Shown: positions 6,289 through 13,196 of the stretch, piece after piece
How positions within the stretch are numbered: position 1 is the stretch's first letter
Layout: each line of letters opens with the position of its first letter
Assembly (NCBI GenBank): GCA_035259345.1
Contig: DATFWK010000084.1
Location: 1 to 15,055 of the forward strand
DNA: 15,055 nucleotides
Reading direction: 5' to 3'
Source: DATFWK01 sp035259345
GTDB lineage: Bacteria > Actinomycetota > Thermoleophilia > Miltoncostaeales > Miltoncostaeaceae
Program-made: the position numbers and the translations under genes
Notes under the pieces: model-generated
Databases searched by the model: none
The model's input: only the letters and a program-made list of their open reading frames with translations
Told to the model about the DNA's origin: nothing

Positions 6289-7083
6289 TCAGCGCGCCCC
6301 TTGGAGGGCGTTCGCGCAGTGCGGGTCCGGCTCCTTCGGCACCCTGGGGATGACGTGGAACAGCAGCTCGCGCAGGCGGGCGTTGTTGGCCGTGAAGGTC
6401 TTGACGACCTCCTCGTGGCTGACCGGCGGGACGCCCTCCATGCCCTCGAGGCCGACGTCGTAGTCCGTGATGAGCGAGACGTTGGCGAAGCACAGCTCGA
6501 GCTCGCGGGCGAGGTACCCCTCCGGGTAGGCCGTCATGTTGATGACCTCCCAGCCCATGCGGCTGAACCACTGGCTCTCGGCCCGCGTCGAGAAGCGCGG
6601 TCCCTCGATGACGACGATCGTCCCCCGGTCATGGACCGTGATGCCGAGCTCGCGGCAGCCCTCGATCAGCAGGTGGCGCAGCACGGGGCTGTACGGATCG
6701 GCGGCGCTCACGTGCGTCGTCACCGGGCCGTCGTAGAACGTGTGCTTGCGGCCGCTCGTGCGATCGACGAACTGGTCGGCGACGACGAAGTCCCCCACGC
6801 CGATCTGGGGCTGCAGGCTGCCGGACGCGCACGGGCCGAAGATCCAGGTGACCCCGAGCTCCTTCATGGCCCAGACGTTCGCCCGGTAGTTGATCGCGTG
6901 CGGCGGGTACTCGTGGTCGACGCCGTGGCGCGGGAGGAATGCGACGCGCCGGCCGCCGACCTCGCCGATGAAGAGCTTCGACGACGGCCGCCCGTAGGGC
7001 GTGTCCACGGCGACCGCGGTCACGTCCTGGAGGAACGAGTAGAACCCGGAGCCCCCGAAGACACCGATCTCGGCCTCCGCCAC
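6289..7083 (-). CDS. mtnP: S-methyl-5'-thioadenosine phosphorylase family (MTAP/MTIP)
   Basis: This 264-aa cytosolic trimer-type purine nucleoside phosphorylase cleaves methylthioadenosine (or methylthioinosine) with phosphate, releasing the base and methylthioribose-1-phosphate for sulfur salvage. Key family segments are GGSGFY (10-15) and FLPRHG (49-54) for phosphate, PHAINYRANVWAMK, GSLQ, VADQFVDRTSGRKHTFYDG, and GPRFSTRAES. INMTAYPE (181-188) and TDYDVG (206-211) follow, with Asp207 and Asp209 matching the two acids that favour a 6-amino base in human MTAP. The related methylthioinosine phosphorylases share much of this, so the exact base is not settled. The frame is open far upstream, but the GTG at 7083 has AGGAGG 5 nt ahead and gives MAEAEIGVFGGSGFY, the normal N-terminus. 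It lies 53 nt after the DUF1844 gene on the same strand. Confidence 0.92.
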   Translation of the reverse strand: MAEAEIGVFGGSGFYSFLQDVTAVAVDTPYGRPSSKLFIGEVGGRRVAFLPRHGVDHEYPPHAINYRANVWAMKELGVTWIFGPCASGSLQPQIGVGDFVVADQFVDRTSGRKHTFYDGPVTTHVSAADPYSPVLRHLLIEGCRELGITVHDRGTIVVIEGPRFSTRAESQWFSRMGWEVINMTAYPEGYLARELELCFANVSLITDYDVGLEGMEGVPPVSHEEVVKTFTANNARLRELLFHVIPRVPKEPDPHCANALQGAR

Positions 7084-7136
7084 CTGACCCTCCTCCGACT
7101 GCGTTGCGCGGCGCCCGGCGGGCGCGAGGCGGGACG

Positions 7137-7580
7137 CTACCGATCCGAGCCCGGGGGGGTCCAGAGGCGGCCCTCGCCGCCTTCGCCCTCGCCCGGGGTC
7201 CACAGGCCGCTGCCCTCGTCCCCGCCATCCGGCTCCTCGGGCTCGCCGGCCTCGGCCCGCGCGTCGGCCTCGACCTCGCGCGCGTAGAGCAGCTGGAGCT
7301 GCCCGAGGGCCTCGCGCAGGGGGCGCCCGTTCGCGGCGCCGAGCTCGGACTCGACCACGACGAGCAGCGCCCGCAGGGCCTCGATCGCCATCCGCGCCTG
7401 GGCGAGGTCCCGGTGCTGGCGTCCCTGCGGGCCGTAGCCGAGACGCACCCCGGCCAGGTCGGCGAAGGTGGCCGCGCTGTGCAGCAGCATGTCCTGGACC
7501 GGCGTCTCGGCGAGGCGCAGAGCCATCTCGGCCATGAGCTCCTCGGCCGCCTGCTGGTCGTCGACCGGCTGGTCGCTCAT
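7137..7580 (-). CDS. DUF1844 family protein with doubled LWTP tail
   Basis: This 147-aa soluble protein has a central region (residues about 24-103) that matches the DUF1844 pattern: LLHSAATFADLAGVRLG, then DLAQARMAIEALRALLVVVESELG, then LREALGQLQLLYAREV. The domain is predicted helical and has no known activity. After it comes an acidic, Gly/Glu-rich tail (104-147) that contains LWTP twice (126-129 and 139-142), which looks like a repeated short linear motif. The ATG at 7580 overlaps the stop of the upstream ligase gene by 4 nt (ATGA), so the two are translationally coupled and may act together. The assignment to DUF1844 is by recalled pattern and should be treated as probable; the function is unknown. 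Confidence 0.8.
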   Translation of the reverse strand: MSDQPVDDQQAAEELMAEMALRLAETPVQDMLLHSAATFADLAGVRLGYGPQGRQHRDLAQARMAIEALRALLVVVESELGAANGRPLREALGQLQLLYAREVEADARAEAGEPEEPDGGDEGSGLWTPGEGEGGEGRLWTPPGSDR

Positions 7581-8779
7581 TCGGCGGCCGTCCCGGCGAG
7601 CGCGAGCGCCTCCTCGGCGGAGCGGCGCGTCCGCTCCACCACCTCGGCATGCACGGACCGGACGTCGCCGAAGCGCTCGAGGCGCTCGAGCTGGCGCATG
7701 GCGCCGTTGCCGTGGGCGATCATCGCGTCGACGTGGGCCAGGTACGGGCGCAGGCCGAGCGCGTCGTGCACCCCCTCGGAGCGCACCAGCAGGTCCTCGA
7801 TCGCCCGTGCGGTCGGCCGCTCCACCAGCCGGTCCAGGTCGATCATGCGCCCGGGCAGCCCGAACCGGATCGCCCGCCACAGGTTCTCCTCGATCAGGCG
7901 GCCCGGGTGGGCCGGCAGCGGCCGCCCGGCGTCGTAGTCGGCACAGAAGGCCGCCAGGCAGGCCAGCATGAGCCCCGCCACGGCGTACGTCTCGGCGATC
8001 TCGGTCTGGCCGTCGGCGATCCTGACCTCGATCGTCCCGAAGCTGTGGTGCGGGCGGACGCTCCACCAGATCTGCGTCGACTCGATGATCGAGTTCGTCC
8101 GCTCCAGCATCGCGACGTAGTCGGCGTACTCGGCCCACGTCTGGAGCGGGTCGGGAATGCCGCAGCGCGGGAAGCTGCGGATGAAGACCTGTGTCCGTGT
8201 CGAGTGGAGGCGCGTCGCCCGCCCGTGGAAGATCGCGCTGTTCGCCGAGAGGGCGAGTATCTCGGGCAGCACGCTGCGCATCGCGGTCGACACGGCCATG
8301 GCGCGGTCCGCCCCGCGCACACCAACGTGCAGGTGGAGCGCCCAGGTGTTGTTGGTCCAGGCGACGTAGCCGAGACCCTCCTCGACCAGGCGGTAGTGCG
8401 GGGTGTCGATGATCCGCTGCTCCGTCCAGTGGCTGAACGGGTGGACGCCCGTGATGCCGATCGCGATGCCGAGCCGCTCGGCGAGGGCGGCGGTGGCCAG
8501 GCGGCCCTCCGCGATCTCGCGCGCGGCCGAGGCGAAGCTGTCGTGCTTGACCGTCCGGAACTCCAGCTCGCTGGCGATGAGCTCCCCGGAGAAGCGTTCC
8601 CGCAGCCGCTCGTCGGCGCCGTCGATCATGTCCTCGAAGCGGTTGACGAGGGCCAGCGTCTCGGGATCGAGCAGCTGGAACTCCTCCTCGACCCCGATCG
8701 TGAAGTCGGTGGACGACTCGAACCGCTCGCGGACGCCGGCGAGGATGCTCGACCCGGGGTGGTCCATCTCCGCCGGCAC
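7577..8779 (-). CDS. Carboxylate-amine ligase, YbdK/glutamate-cysteine ligase 2 family
   Basis: This 400-aa ATP-dependent ligase belongs to the GCS2 family, whose members join glutamate to cysteine or related amines. The metal-binding start GVEEEFQLLD (29-38) is clear, as are HLHVGV (149-154), SFGTIEVRIADGQTE (246-260), and WWSVRPHHSFG. Length is near the 370-400 aa of YbdK-type enzymes. The physiological product is unclear: actinobacteria mostly use mycothiol, and no glutathione or ergothioneine genes are near. I kept the GTG at 8779 because a TAGAGT -10-like hexamer (8793-8788) lies 8 nt ahead, suggesting leaderless expression. An ATG at 8767 has GGCGGAG directly abutting it, too close to be a normal Shine-Dalgarno. 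It lies 37 nt after rex and overlaps the DUF1844 gene by 4 nt. Confidence 0.88.
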   Translation of the reverse strand: MPAEMDHPGSSILAGVRERFESSTDFTIGVEEEFQLLDPETLALVNRFEDMIDGADERLRERFSGELIASELEFRTVKHDSFASAAREIAEGRLATAALAERLGIAIGITGVHPFSHWTEQRIIDTPHYRLVEEGLGYVAWTNNTWALHLHVGVRGADRAMAVSTAMRSVLPEILALSANSAIFHGRATRLHSTRTQVFIRSFPRCGIPDPLQTWAEYADYVAMLERTNSIIESTQIWWSVRPHHSFGTIEVRIADGQTEIAETYAVAGLMLACLAAFCADYDAGRPLPAHPGRLIEENLWRAIRFGLPGRMIDLDRLVERPTARAIEDLLVRSEGVHDALGLRPYLAHVDAMIAHGNGAMRQLERLERFGDVRSVHAEVVERTRRSAEEALALAGTAAE

Positions 8780-8787
8780 TGGCGCGA

Positions 8788-8793
8788 ACTCTA
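8788..8793 (-). promoter_or_regulatory. Candidate -10 element (TAGAGT) for the ligase gene
   Basis: Read on the - strand, TAGAGT fits TANNNT and ends 8 nt before the GTG at 8779. No -35 hexamer and no usable Shine-Dalgarno are seen. It would allow the ligase-DUF1844 pair to be transcribed separately from rex as a leaderless or near-leaderless message. Confidence 0.3.
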
Positions 8794-8816
8794 GAGCACG
8801 GTCCTGGCCCCGGCCC

Positions 8817-9440
8817 CTACGTCAAATAGAAGTAGAGCGCGTAGAGGAGCTCGACCGCCGGGCTCGAGGTGTGGACCGTCACGTCGGACGGGACGGACAG
8901 GAGCGCGTCCGAGTAGTTGAAGATGATCTTCACGCCGGAGGCGACCAGGTCGTCCGCGACCATCTGGGCCGAGTTCGCGGGCACAGCGAGCACCCCGACC
9001 ATGATCCCGTCGTCGCCGATCACCTTCGGCAGCTCGGAGTAGTGGCGGACCAGGAGGTCGCCGACGCGCGAGCCCACCTTGTCCGGGTCGGTGTCGAAGA
9101 TCGCGGAGATGCGGAAGCCGTGGTCCGCGAAGACCCCGGAGCCGGCGATCGCCTGGCCGAGGTTGCCCGCGCCGAACAGGGCGATGTTGTGCTGCCCCGA
9201 GGTGCGCAGGATCTTCCTGATCTGGCCGATCAGCAGGTCGATGTCGTAGCCGACGCCGCGCTTGCCGAACTTGCCGAACCCGGACAGGTCCCGGCGGATC
9301 TGCGTCGGGTTGACGTTCGTGTACTCGGAGATCGCCTGCGAGGAGATGGAGGTCTTCCCCATCTTCTTCGCCTGCGTCAGCACCTGCAGGTATCGGGACA
9401 GCCGCGCGGCTACCCCAAGCGTGAGCCGATCCTGAGCCAT
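8817..9440 (-). CDS. rex: Redox-sensing transcriptional repressor Rex
   Basis: This 207-aa repressor senses the NADH/NAD+ ratio: it binds DNA when NADH is low and lets go when NADH is high. Residues 1-75 form the winged helix (SRYLQVLTQAKKMG, ISSQAISEYTNVNPTQIRRDLSGFGKFGKRGVGYDI). The Rossmann domain follows, with GAGNLG (90-95) for the dinucleotide and FDTDPDKVG after the second strand. The C-terminal TSSPAVELLYALYFYL is the domain-swapped helix typical of Rex. The ATG at 9440 has AGAGGA 2-3 nt upstream plus GGAGG farther out. The leader holds a plausible promoter and a partial Rex-like site, so autoregulation is possible, as known in Streptomyces. A glutamate-cysteine ligase-like gene follows 37 nt downstream. 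Confidence 0.96.
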   Translation of the reverse strand: MAQDRLTLGVAARLSRYLQVLTQAKKMGKTSISSQAISEYTNVNPTQIRRDLSGFGKFGKRGVGYDIDLLIGQIRKILRTSGQHNIALFGAGNLGQAIAGSGVFADHGFRISAIFDTDPDKVGSRVGDLLVRHYSELPKVIGDDGIMVGVLAVPANSAQMVADDLVASGVKIIFNYSDALLSVPSDVTVHTSSPAVELLYALYFYLT

Positions 9441-9484
9441 GGTCCTCTCGTACCTCCAGCGGCCGGGTCGGCTGGCCGCCGGGC

Positions 9485-9503
9485 TTGTGACACTCCGCTA
9501 CAA
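9485..9503 (-). promoter_or_regulatory. Partial Rex-like operator downstream of the rex -10
   Basis: On the - strand the 19-bp segment begins TTGT and ends GTCACAA. The established Rex consensus is TTGTGAA-N4-TTCACAA (18 bp). The right half fits 6 of 7; the left half fits 4 of 7 and spacing is one base longer. It sits at the predicted transcription start, a sensible place for autorepression, but the match is imperfect. Confidence 0.35.
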
Positions 9504-9532
9504 AAACTAGTGCGGGAAATCACAGAGCGCAA
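9504..9532 (-). promoter_or_regulatory. Predicted rex promoter
   Basis: On the - strand TTGCGC (9532-9527) is followed after 17 nt by TAGTTT (9509-9504). This gives a start near 9497 and a leader of roughly 57 nt. It sits in the gap between the upstream secreted-protein gene and rex. Confidence 0.5.
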
Positions 9533-9557
9533 GCGCGGGCCCGCGTGGCGAGGGCTC

Positions 9558-10622
9558 TCAGGCTGCGGGGAGGTACACCATCCAGCGCTCCTCGACCCGC
9601 TTGAAGCACGAGCCTCGCTCGTCCGCGCCCCGCCCGGCGATCCGGCAGGTCCATCGCGGCCCCAGTCCCGCGGCCACGAACTCGAACATGTACGGCTGCC
9701 GTCGTTGGAGCATTCGGAGCGCCGTCGCCCTCGCCAATGAGCAGAGGACCCGCGCTCCGAAGACCCGGTAGCGGCGGCCCGCGAAGGTCACCGGGGCGCA
9801 CGCTCCCCCGGCCGCCGGCAGCGCGACGCCCCACGCCCCGCCGCGCGAGCAGATGACGTAGCGGCGCACGGAGCTGAGCGGCGGCGCAGCGCACGTCCAG
9901 CCGGCCAGGCGTCCGCGCGCGATCGCGACCGCGTCGCCGCAGGACGCAGCCCCCTTCAGGGTCACCTCCACACGGCGCCCGTCGATCCGCACGGGGCACG
10001 TCCGGATGCCGGTCGCGGCTGCGGGCGCCGCCGGAGTCGGCGGGACCGGACCGGCCGGGCTCGCCGGCGGGGCCTGCGGCACCGGCGGGGTCTGCGGCAC
10101 GGGCGTGCTGCCTCCCGCCGGCGGTGGCGGCGCGGGCGCCGACGCGACGCTGTACGGGCCGAAGTGCGCGGACGCGCTGTAGAAGCTCGCGGCACCGCAG
10201 GGCGCGACCAGCGTGGCGTCGACGAAGAACACGAAGCCCGGGCTCGCCCCGACCGGCACCGAGAAGTCGAAGGTGCCCGGTGGGCCGGCGAGATCGCCCG
10301 TGATCTCGAGGTGGGGGCGGGGCGGCGGGCTGAGCGCCTCGGACCAGATCGCGTCGAACGTGTAGAGCGGCTTGCACTGCGTCGGGTATCCGAAGTTCAC
10401 GTAGGCCGGCCGGTCGTCGATGGAGGCCGTGAAGTCGCCGATGGACAGCGAGAACTGGAGCGTGGACCCCTGGGCGACCTCGCCCGGCGGCGGCGCGATG
10501 GCCTCGGCGCGGGCGGCCTGGGCCAGCGCCACGACGATGCAGGCTCCGAGGATGGCCAGGATCGCGACGCCGCGTCGTGGTGATCGGCGGTCGCGGCGGT
10601 CCGCGCGATCGCAGGTTTTCAT
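9558..10622 (-). CDS. Secreted protein with Pro-rich linker and duplicated four-Cys domain
   Basis: I do not recognise a family. The 354-aa product begins with basic residues and a hydrophobic helix (19-37) ending AQAARAEA, a signal peptide probably cut near residue 39-41. Residues 42-158 form an N-terminal domain with Cys83 and Cys142. A Pro/Ala-rich linker spans 162-203. Residues 209-354 then hold two related units: Cys209, 228, 244, 258 and Cys275, 294, 326, 339. Both start C-x-V or CAPV with GRR six to nine residues later, have A..C at the second Cys, WTC at the third, and end in WxVxLPA. Eight paired cysteines suggest an exported, disulfide-bonded fold. The ATG at 10622 lies 9 nt after a -10-like TAGCCT, and a perfect palindrome covers this region. 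A possible ligand or substrate is unknown. Confidence 0.8.
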   Translation of the reverse strand: MKTCDRADRRDRRSPRRGVAILAILGACIVVALAQAARAEAIAPPPGEVAQGSTLQFSLSIGDFTASIDDRPAYVNFGYPTQCKPLYTFDAIWSEALSPPPRPHLEITGDLAGPPGTFDFSVPVGASPGFVFFVDATLVAPCGAASFYSASAHFGPYSVASAPAPPPPAGGSTPVPQTPPVPQAPPASPAGPVPPTPAAPAAATGIRTCPVRIDGRRVEVTLKGAASCGDAVAIARGRLAGWTCAAPPLSSVRRYVICSRGGAWGVALPAAGGACAPVTFAGRRYRVFGARVLCSLARATALRMLQRRQPYMFEFVAAGLGPRWTCRIAGRGADERGSCFKRVEERWMVYLPAA

Positions 10623-10639
10623 AGCCTCGTCAGGCTATG
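10620..10639 (-). promoter_or_regulatory. Perfect 8+8 palindrome over the -10 and start codon
   Basis: CATAGCCT (10620-10627) and AGGCTATG (10632-10639) form a perfect inverted repeat with a 4-bp centre. One arm contains the -10 hexamer and the other contains the ATG of the secreted-protein gene. It could be a repressor operator, or, if transcription starts farther upstream, an mRNA hairpin hiding AGG and the ATG. Confidence 0.6.
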
Positions 10640-10661
10640 CGGCGTGCGAGCTCCGCGTCAA
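10632..10661 (-). promoter_or_regulatory. Predicted promoter of the secreted duplicated-Cys protein
   Basis: On the - strand TTGACG (10661-10656) is followed after 18 nt by TAGCCT (10637-10632). The -10 ends 9 nt ahead of the ATG, so the transcript would be leaderless or have only a few leader bases. The promoter lies in the 69-nt gap after the subtilase gene, so this gene need not depend on that operon. Confidence 0.5.
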
Positions 10662-10691
10662 GGCGGGCCATACTTCAAATCTTCGACGGAC

Positions 10692-13196
10692 CTAACTGAG
10701 CTGGAAGTCGGCGCTGTCGCGAGCCGCCGGCGAGCCGTCGGCACCGAACGCCATCACCCGCAGCCGGTAGCGCCCGGCCGGCAGGTCGCGGCCGTCGGCC
10801 TGGCGGCGGGAGAGCACGAACCGGTACGTGCCCGGCGGCCAGTCCCCGCCCTGCTTGGCGCCGACCATGCGGATCGGGGCGCCGCCCCCGGACGGGATCA
10901 GCCACATGCCGAGGTTGTGGAGCGGCGCGACGCGCAGGTGCTCGCCACTCCGCCGCATCACGCCGACGCGCACGCGCACGTCCGTGACGCCCGCGCTGGT
11001 GTCGACCACCGGCGGCCCGAGCGCGTCGTCCGGCGTGGGCGCGACGGGGGCGGCGAAGATCGGCGCGCTCGCGACCTGGGTGCCGTCCTCGGCGAGCACC
11101 AGCAGGCGGCCGGTGAAGGTCCCCGGCCCGCCGGGGATGTCGATCGCGATGCCCGAGCGCTCGTTCGGCGGCAGGTCGACGAGCGTGCCCTCGGAGGTGA
11201 CCGTCCCGTCCGCGGCCTGCACCGCGAGGCGATAGCGGGCGGCCGCGCCCGTCAGGTCGCGGAGCGCCACGACGACGCTCGCGTCCCCGGTGGCCGGACG
11301 GGTGGCGGAGACGATCGCCGGGTCGATCGCGACCGGGGCGACGGCGGCGGGCATCGTTGCCACCCCGGCCCCCTGGTCCACCGGCCCGACGCCCGGCAGC
11401 GGGGCCGCCGCCTGGACGAGCAGGCTGCGCACGTCGTCCGGGCGCAGCTCGGGGTGGTCGACGCGCAGGCGCAGCGCCATCGCGGCCACCTCGGCGGCGG
11501 CGGCGCTGGTGCCGGAGAGCCGTCCGACGAGCGCCTGGCCGCCGGGCCCCTCGCCGGGGTAGGCGGCCTCGAGGTCGACGGCCGGCGCGAGGAGGTCCAC
11601 GCCCAGGGACCCGGACGCCGTCGGCCCGCGCGAGGAGAACGAGGCCACCGCCGCCCCCTGCGGGGCGACCGGGCGGGCCACGATGCGCCCGGCGAAGCCG
11701 GGGTGCTCGATCAGCACCTGGCCCTGGCGCGCGCCGAGGCCGACGACCGGGATTGGCCACGCCGCGCCGCCCTGCGGCCCGGGGAAGAGCCCGGCGCCGT
11801 CCTGATCCCAGACGGCCAGGCCGACGGCGCCGGCCTGGGAGGCGAGGCGCGCCTTCTGCGCAAGCGGGCTGCCGTCGCGCCCGACCACCGCGATGGCGCC
11901 GGCAACGCGGCTGTGGCCCTGGGCGTCCACGTAGTCCTCGGCGTGGTCACCGGCGGCGAGGCCGTCCTTGCCGGCCAGGACCACGATCGGGGCGGCCGCG
12001 CCGCTCGGGTCGGCGCCGAGCAGCGGCAGCGACGTCAGGCTCGCGGAGGCCGGCCCGACCTCGAGCTGGAGGTCCGCCGTGCGGGGCGTGGTTGGCGCCG
12101 CGAGGCCGCCGACGGTGAGGACGCCCGGCGCCGCGGCTGGGCCGCCGATCGTCCCCACCGGGCCGAACGTCGGGCCGTCGTTGCCGGCCGGCACGACCAC
12201 CAGCGAGCCGAGGTTGTCCGCGGCCCGCAGCGCGTCGTCGACCGGGTCCACGCCGCCGCCGTCGAACCCGCGCGCGAGGCCCATGAGGATCACCTCGGCG
12301 CGGTCGGACGCGTCGCCATCCCGGTTGGGGTCGACCGCGAGCTCGAGCGCGGCGATCACCCGGTCGGAGCGGGCGAGGGCGCGCACGCTGCCCTCGACCT
12401 GCTCGCGCGCCACCACGCGGTAGGCGAGGAGGCGTGGCATGCTCGCCGGCGGCAGCCCCGCGAGCGCCGGCGAGCGCAGGACGATCGACGCCAACTCGGT
12501 GCCGTGGGCCTCGGCGTTGCGGCCGCTCGGGTTGGCCTCGGGGCCGGGGTTGCCGTTCACCAGGTCGGCGCCGCCCACGATCAGGCGGTCCGGGCCGATG
12601 CCGCCGCCGAGCCACGGGTGCTCGGGCCGGATGCCGGCGTCCACCAGCGCGATGTGGGCCGGGTCCACAGTGGCCGGCTCGGTCGGCGGGGGCTGCGCCT
12701 GGGCGGGCGCGGCCGCGTTGGGATCCGGGGCGGCCGCGTCGGCCGGCGCCAGGTAGGTCACCGGCGTGATCGAGCGCACCTCGGGTAGCGCCGCCACCAG
12801 GGCCAGGCGGCCGGCCGGCAGCTGGATGCCGAAGCCGTTCACGAGCATCCGGTAGCGGAAGTTGATCGTCGCGCCGAGCCCGGCGAGCACCGGCTCGACC
12901 AGCGCCTGCTCCTGCGCGATCCGCGCCGCGGCGGCGGGGCGGTCGCCGGGCGCGAACGCCGCCACGGGCGGGTCGTTCAGCTCGACGACGGCCGACTCGG
13001 TGTCGCCCGGCGGCGGGAGCTGCGGCGCGCGGTAGGCGTCGAGCACGTCGCGCCAGGCGTTGGCGGCCCCCAGCGCGCGCACGGGGGCGCTCGCCGACTC
13101 CTCGGACGTCGGCTCGGCGAGCAGCACCGGCGCCGTCGTCATCAGCGCGCCCGCCGCGATCAGCCCGGCGCGGCGGAGCCAGGGGCTCGTGATCAC
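10692..13196 (-). CDS. Secreted subtilisin-family serine protease (S8) with PA-like insert
   Basis: This 834-aa exported protease has a signal peptide (RRAGLIAAGALMTTAPVLLA, about 8-27), an I9-like propeptide (about 68-150), then a Pro-rich joint before the catalytic domain. Catalytic residues are visible: Asp186 in ALVDAGI, His231 in EAHGTELAS, oxyanion Asn339 in PAGNDGP, and Ser564 in SGTSAAAAEV. A segment at about 400-510 between Asn and Ser, with AIAVVGRDG, looks like a protease-associated (PA) insert. ASFSSRGP (518-525) follows it. After the domain, about 620-834 contains beta-rich, Fn3-like repeats with no membrane anchor. The Ser loop is unusual: the normal TSMAAPHVAG region reads TSAAAAEVAA, with Glu in place of Pro. 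I start at GTG 13196, which overlaps the tsaD stop (GTGA) and has GGGAGG about 9 nt ahead. Substrate unknown. Confidence 0.92.
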   Translation of the reverse strand: MITSPWLRRAGLIAAGALMTTAPVLLAEPTSEESASAPVRALGAANAWRDVLDAYRAPQLPPPGDTESAVVELNDPPVAAFAPGDRPAAAARIAQEQALVEPVLAGLGATINFRYRMLVNGFGIQLPAGRLALVAALPEVRSITPVTYLAPADAAAPDPNAAAPAQAQPPPTEPATVDPAHIALVDAGIRPEHPWLGGGIGPDRLIVGGADLVNGNPGPEANPSGRNAEAHGTELASIVLRSPALAGLPPASMPRLLAYRVVAREQVEGSVRALARSDRVIAALELAVDPNRDGDASDRAEVILMGLARGFDGGGVDPVDDALRAADNLGSLVVVPAGNDGPTFGPVGTIGGPAAAPGVLTVGGLAAPTTPRTADLQLEVGPASASLTSLPLLGADPSGAAAPIVVLAGKDGLAAGDHAEDYVDAQGHSRVAGAIAVVGRDGSPLAQKARLASQAGAVGLAVWDQDGAGLFPGPQGGAAWPIPVVGLGARQGQVLIEHPGFAGRIVARPVAPQGAAVASFSSRGPTASGSLGVDLLAPAVDLEAAYPGEGPGGQALVGRLSGTSAAAAEVAAMALRLRVDHPELRPDDVRSLLVQAAAPLPGVGPVDQGAGVATMPAAVAPVAIDPAIVSATRPATGDASVVVALRDLTGAAARYRLAVQAADGTVTSEGTLVDLPPNERSGIAIDIPGGPGTFTGRLLVLAEDGTQVASAPIFAAPVAPTPDDALGPPVVDTSAGVTDVRVRVGVMRRSGEHLRVAPLHNLGMWLIPSGGGAPIRMVGAKQGGDWPPGTYRFVLSRRQADGRDLPAGRYRLRVMAFGADGSPAARDSADFQLS

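Noticed and set aside
5009..6463. 484-aa open frame on the + strand opposite hppA
   Set aside because: Composition is typical of the antisense of a GC-rich gene; it crosses the hppA start, the intergenic hairpin and the end of mtap, and has no family features.
7111..7125. 6-bp hairpin GCGCCC/GGGCGC between the DUF1844 gene and mtap
   Set aside because: Too short and without a U-tract; not distinct from background GC pairing, so not listed as a terminator.
7084..7650. N-terminal extension of mtap up to 7650
   Set aside because: The extra residues are Arg/Pro/Gly-rich and overlap the DUF1844 gene in another frame. A GTG at 7083 with AGGAGG gives the normal family start.
9534..9545. 12-bp perfect palindrome CGCGGGCCCGCG near the secreted-protein stop
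   Set aside because: It has no loop or T-tract, and self-complementary GC strings of this kind arise often by chance at this base composition.
10644..12788. 714-aa open frame on the + strand opposite the subtilase
   Set aside because: It is low-complexity (Arg/Gly/Ala/His-rich) with no motif, and lies antisense to a subtilase with a complete catalytic set. Such frames are expected opposite GC-rich genes.
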